NCBI GenBank assembly: GCA_021784975.1
Contig: JAJYGU010000419.1
Coordinates: 1 to 31,187, forward strand
DNA length: 31,187 nucleotides
Direction: 5' to 3'
Source of the DNA: Planctomycetota bacterium
Lineage (GTDB): Bacteria > Planctomycetota > Planctomycetia > Pirellulales > Thermoguttaceae
A program made the translations under genes and the position numbers. The notes beneath the pieces were generated by a model. That model was not told where the DNA came from, did no database searches, and saw only the letters and a program-made list of their open reading frames with translations. Every line of letters starts with the position of its first letter. The stretch's first letter is position 1. Positions 29,401 to 31,187 of this stretch are shown piece by piece.

Positions 29401-30011
29401 AACTCCTTGAACACCTCGAAGTCGCGCAGGGCTTGCAGGGTGAAGTGCTCGTAGGCCCGCTTCGTCGAGGAGCGCTCGTAGAGGCGAAAGCTGACGATAT
29501 TGGAGACGATGCCCCAGCGGCACTCGGGCGGGGTATTGACCAGATAATCCCAGCATTGGGCCACGGCCGTCCGCCCGCCGCTACGGTCGCGGTCGAGGTG
29601 GACCTTCGGCCCCTTTAGCTCGACAACCACCAGGGGCTTGTGCTCTTCCCCCTGTCGGAAAAAACCCAGCACCGCATCTGGGGTTTCGCCGGCAATCTGG
29701 CAATGCTGGTCCTGGTGCCAGACTTCCTTACCTTCGGCGAAGCCGGCGTAGCCCAGCGCGTCGCCGAAGACCTCAGCCAGGAAATCGCCGCGCACCTGGG
29801 TTTCATTGAGCTCCGCCAGCCGGCCGGAGGTCTCCAGACCGGCCCACCGCACCAGCACCGCGTGCGCGGCCTCTAAAGTGTCCCCGTCAAGTCGCCTGTC
29901 TCCGGCTGTATCTTTCAAGAGGCGCGGCAAAATCAGCCGGTCGGTCTTGGGCTGACGCTGCGCGACCAGAGACTCGATGGGCAAGAAGGTGGCGCCAGCT
30001 TTTCTTTTCAA
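26457..30011 (-). CDS. Type IIG-like restriction-modification enzyme (nuclease-methyltransferase fusion)
   Basis: A 1184-residue single-chain enzyme. The N-terminus has a PD-(D/E)XK-type nuclease pattern: ETQVRGDFLAEVFG (70-83), D112 in TPDAVLGFF, then E131 and K133 in VVVELKG. A helical connector follows, then an Eco57I-type adenine methyltransferase: YYTPTELTSRIV (420-431), motif I DPACGSGAF (483-491), VDLFPEAVEIAQLAL and catalytic motif IV NPPW (639-642). The C-terminal half (about 800-1184) fits target recognition. All motifs look intact, so it is probably active. A GC-rich palindromic insert encodes about residues 598-628, just before NPPW. The start is a TTG at 30011 with AAGGAA about 6 bases upstream. 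No separate specificity or helicase gene is present. Target sequence unknown. Confidence 0.88.
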   Translation of the reverse strand: MKRKAGATFLPIESLVAQRQPKTDRLILPRLLKDTAGDRRLDGDTLEAAHAVLVRWAGLETSGRLAELNETQVRGDFLAEVFGDALGYAGFAEGKEVWHQDQHCQIAGETPDAVLGFFRQGEEHKPLVVVELKGPKVHLDRDRSGGRTAVAQCWDYLVNTPPECRWGIVSNIVSFRLYERSSTKRAYEHFTLQALRDFEVFKEFYALFQRQGLIEKSYFGDPRAVVLLRRSTERQRQVGEDLYKAYSDNRAALITELHKKQNRPLDEAVEMAQRLFDRVMFIAFCEDRQLLPEKTIPKAYTVAGFHAVTNPRWQNFKNLFRFIDTGNETHGIPQYNGGLFAPHPVDDLELPDDPWTNFFRSISNYDFADEVNLDVLGHLFERSITELEKLKATGLFGDAEKAEQYASMPQSARRKRLGIYYTPTELTSRIVHYTVEELIVERFAAAAVAMGIPEEEATRGSTPDEAEYWRRCLVILRDLKIVDPACGSGAFLFQAYDVLEARYHEVIGHLDQLDQADAKQLLQEVPAFILRENLYGVDLFPEAVEIAQLALWIRSATRGQLLERLSENIVHGNSLVHDPAAHPAGFDWRKRFPEVFTSPSVRGRNPVPSFFGRGQGEGGAGNGLGEGSREPGFDCVIGNPPWERLKLQEREFFSLSAPEIATATNAAKRRQLVAKLESGDPVLYERYQQVLVDADSLLTYCRESEQYPLTGKGDINTYAVFAELAYQLVAPSGRVGLLVPSGIASDMTTKDFFAAVAESKRLIRLYDFENRLKSFFPDIDNRFKFSILNFGGERATTSEADFVFFAHKVEDLEDRQRHIALSAADVRLLNPNTRTCPIFRSRRDAEITKAVYRRVPVLIDAMRKGPTGNPWGIQFKRMFDQTNDAELFREADVLKANGFKLKVNRWIKGKKVYLPLYEAKMLQAYDHRAGDVMTERANWVRQGQTAKRSLVGYQNPEELAMPRFWIAQEVVLNQIDQQTSHFLCFKDVTSPTNQRTMIAAMTPLAGVLNSAPIILIDTSPLRQCCLLANLNSFVYDFVMRQKISNIHLNFFIVEQVPTLPPDAYSKRCPWDRRTTLESWISQRVLKLTCTAEDMLPLADACGFTGGSFQEEYGGRLNKWDEAERLELMADLDAAFFHLYGIGRGDVEYILSTFNGIHERQGLFPGDYSIAERVLHKYGEMSFRA
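28156..28233 (-). repeat. GC-rich palindromic insert inside the methyltransferase domain
   Basis: A CT/GA-skewed segment with repeated hairpin arms (CCCTCTCCC/AAAGAGGGG near 28170-28191 and CCCTCTCACGGAGGGAGAGG near 28203-28222). On the minus strand it encodes SPSVRGRNPVPSFFGRGQGE and a Gly-rich stretch. Its composition and repetitive peptide do not fit a methyltransferase fold, and it sits between the HGNSLVHDP segment and the CVIGNPPW strand. It looks like a second family of coding-sequence palindromes, unrelated to the GGGGACAGTCCC family. Confidence 0.65.
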
Positions 30012-30170
30012 GGTGGTTCCTTCGCTGGGGAATCAGTGCTGCGAGGCGGCTTTCCGACCGGCCGACTCGATTCCCACTGGCCACATTATAAGCCCTGTCT
30101 CGTGCACGAACACTGGCAAAGCCAGCGGCGCTCTCCCGCCGCATGCCAGGTTTTCCCCTCCGAAATTCCG

Positions 30171-31187
30171 CTAGTATTCCCGCGAGGTCACAATCCCCGG
30201 CTGCGGCACCGGATACTTGCCGTCTGGGCCGGGAAGTAGCGGGGCGGGCGAGTCCATGGTCAACCGGTCGACGTGCGGGGCCAGTTCGTAGTCGGTGTTG
30301 AGGATCTGGTCGTAGGTGACTACCCGGCCGGTGTGGGCGGCCATGCGGCCCATCGACGTGACCAGGCTCGCCTGGGCGCCGCGTTGGGCCTCGTTGTAAG
30401 GTTTGTTGTTGCGAACGGCGTCGACGAGGTGGTCCCATTCGAGCTGATAGGGGCCGCGCTCGCGGAGGCTGGATTTCCACAGCAAGGCGCTTTTCTCGGG
30501 GGTTTGTCCTTTGTAGAGGAAGCCGCGGGCAGGATACATGCCCGGCCCGCTGGTCGAGGCCACGGCCTTGGTCCCGTGGATCCAGCTATCGAATTGGTCG
30601 TAACAGCCCGGCATGCAGCGGCCGAACATCAAGAGCTTGGTTCCGTCGGCAAAGGTATACTCCACGGAATAGGTGTCGAAGTTCTGGTCGATCGACTGGC
30701 CGCGATAGTGGCGGCCGCCGAGGGCCTGGGCCTCGACCGGCCAGGCGCCTTTCATCCAGCAGCACTCGTCGATGTTGTGGATGTAGAAATCGCTATAGGC
30801 TCCGCCGCTGGCCCAGATGAAGCTGTGGAACCGCTGCACCTGATAGAGCAGATCGGAAATGCCCTGCGGCTTGGGATCGGAGGCGAAGAAGGCCACCGGG
30901 CCGTGCATGCGATAGGTCCGCATCATCAGGATTTCGCCGAGCTGCCCCTGCCGGATCCGTTCAATGAGCTGCAAGCGGACCGGGCAGTGCCGGGTCATCA
31001 GCCCCACGCCCACCTTGAGGTTCTTCTTCTCGGCGGCTTGCGCCAAGGCGAACATCTTGCGGCTGGTCGGGCCGTCGACCGCGGTCGGCTTCTCCATGAA
31101 GGTATTGATGCCCTTCTCAATGGCGTGGCCGAAGTGGACCCAGCGGAAGGCGGGCGGGGTGGTCAGCAACACGATATCGCCCGGCCG
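30171..31187 (-). CDS. Gfo/Idh/MocA family oxidoreductase, N-terminus beyond window
   Basis: The last 338 codons (plus stop) of an NAD(P)-dependent sugar-type oxidoreductase; the Rossmann start lies outside the window. Visible are LLTTPPAFRWVHFGHAIEKG, the conserved EKPTAVDG motif with its catalytic-type Lys, and the C-terminal alpha/beta substrate domain with IHNIDECCWMKGAWP, which supplies the usual Asp/His pair (HNIDE). The long form with YPVPQPGIVTSREY at the end is like the abundant planctomycete paralogues, many of which carry Tat signals; the signal region cannot be checked here. Substrate unknown. It lies about 160 bases upstream of the restriction-modification gene, same strand. Confidence 0.9.
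   Translation of the reverse strand, partial: RPGDIVLLTTPPAFRWVHFGHAIEKGINTFMEKPTAVDGPTSRKMFALAQAAEKKNLKVGVGLMTRHCPVRLQLIERIRQGQLGEILMMRTYRMHGPVAFFASDPKPQGISDLLYQVQRFHSFIWASGGAYSDFYIHNIDECCWMKGAWPVEAQALGGRHYRGQSIDQNFDTYSVEYTFADGTKLLMFGRCMPGCYDQFDSWIHGTKAVASTSGPGMYPARGFLYKGQTPEKSALLWKSSLRERGPYQLEWDHLVDAVRNNKPYNEAQRGAQASLVTSMGRMAAHTGRVVTYDQILNTDYELAPHVDRLTMDSPAPLLPGPDGKYPVPQPGIVTSREY

Overview
This is a GC-rich, gene-dense bacterial window. Its content fits a planctomycete, probably Pirellulales-like: a BlaI/M56 pair, a GH78-type secreted glycosidase, Gfo/Idh/MocA and URO-D family enzymes, a dynamin-like membrane GTPase, and many short palindromic repeats. That assignment is inference from gene content and style. 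No rRNA, tRNA or CRISPR array was seen.

Layout. 1-1.7 kb: blaI and an M56 sensor peptidase (minus strand, the latter cut by the window edge) with a readable promoter/operator. 1.8-5.3 kb: a membrane-anchored MutS-like ATPase convergent with a GAF/sigma-54 activator. 5.7-9.2 kb: a secreted alpha-L-rhamnosidase-like enzyme and a small DUF1648 membrane protein. 9.2-12.1 kb: an accessory, cassette-like stretch with a hairpin array, diverged direct repeats, a Phd/ParE-type toxin-antitoxin pair whose toxin has an in-frame stop, an M28 peptidase and a DUF2442 protein. 12.1-13.5 kb: a URO-D family protein and two porin 3' remnants. 13.6-20.2 kb: fatty-acid genes (acyl-CoA synthetase on plus; acyl-CoA dehydrogenase, crotonase and a dynamin-like GTPase on minus). 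20.4-23.9 kb: M20 peptidase, NAD-epimerase-like protein and DHDPS-family protein on plus. 23.9-30.0 kb: a minus-strand run of a fused type IIG-like restriction-modification enzyme, acyl carrier protein, NagB and a GlmU-like sugar nucleotidyltransferase. 30.2 kb to the end: the 3' part of a Gfo/Idh/MocA oxidoreductase.

The most unusual signal is a family of nested palindromes with ends GGGGAC(A/T)GTCCC. There are seven copies in 31 kb. Five lie inside protein-coding genes, where they are translated as extra in-frame peptides (MutS-like, GH78 twice, acyl-CoA dehydrogenase, DHDPS-family), and two fill spaces between genes. There are two size classes: 52 bp, and 70 bp with an additional apical hairpin. 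With an 8-bp tail, TTCTGCGC, the best-preserved copies are 60 or 78 bp long, multiples of three, which explains how they can sit in genes without breaking them. An unrelated GC-rich palindromic insert sits in the restriction-modification gene right before its catalytic NPPW motif. Several other hairpin families crowd the intergenic regions.
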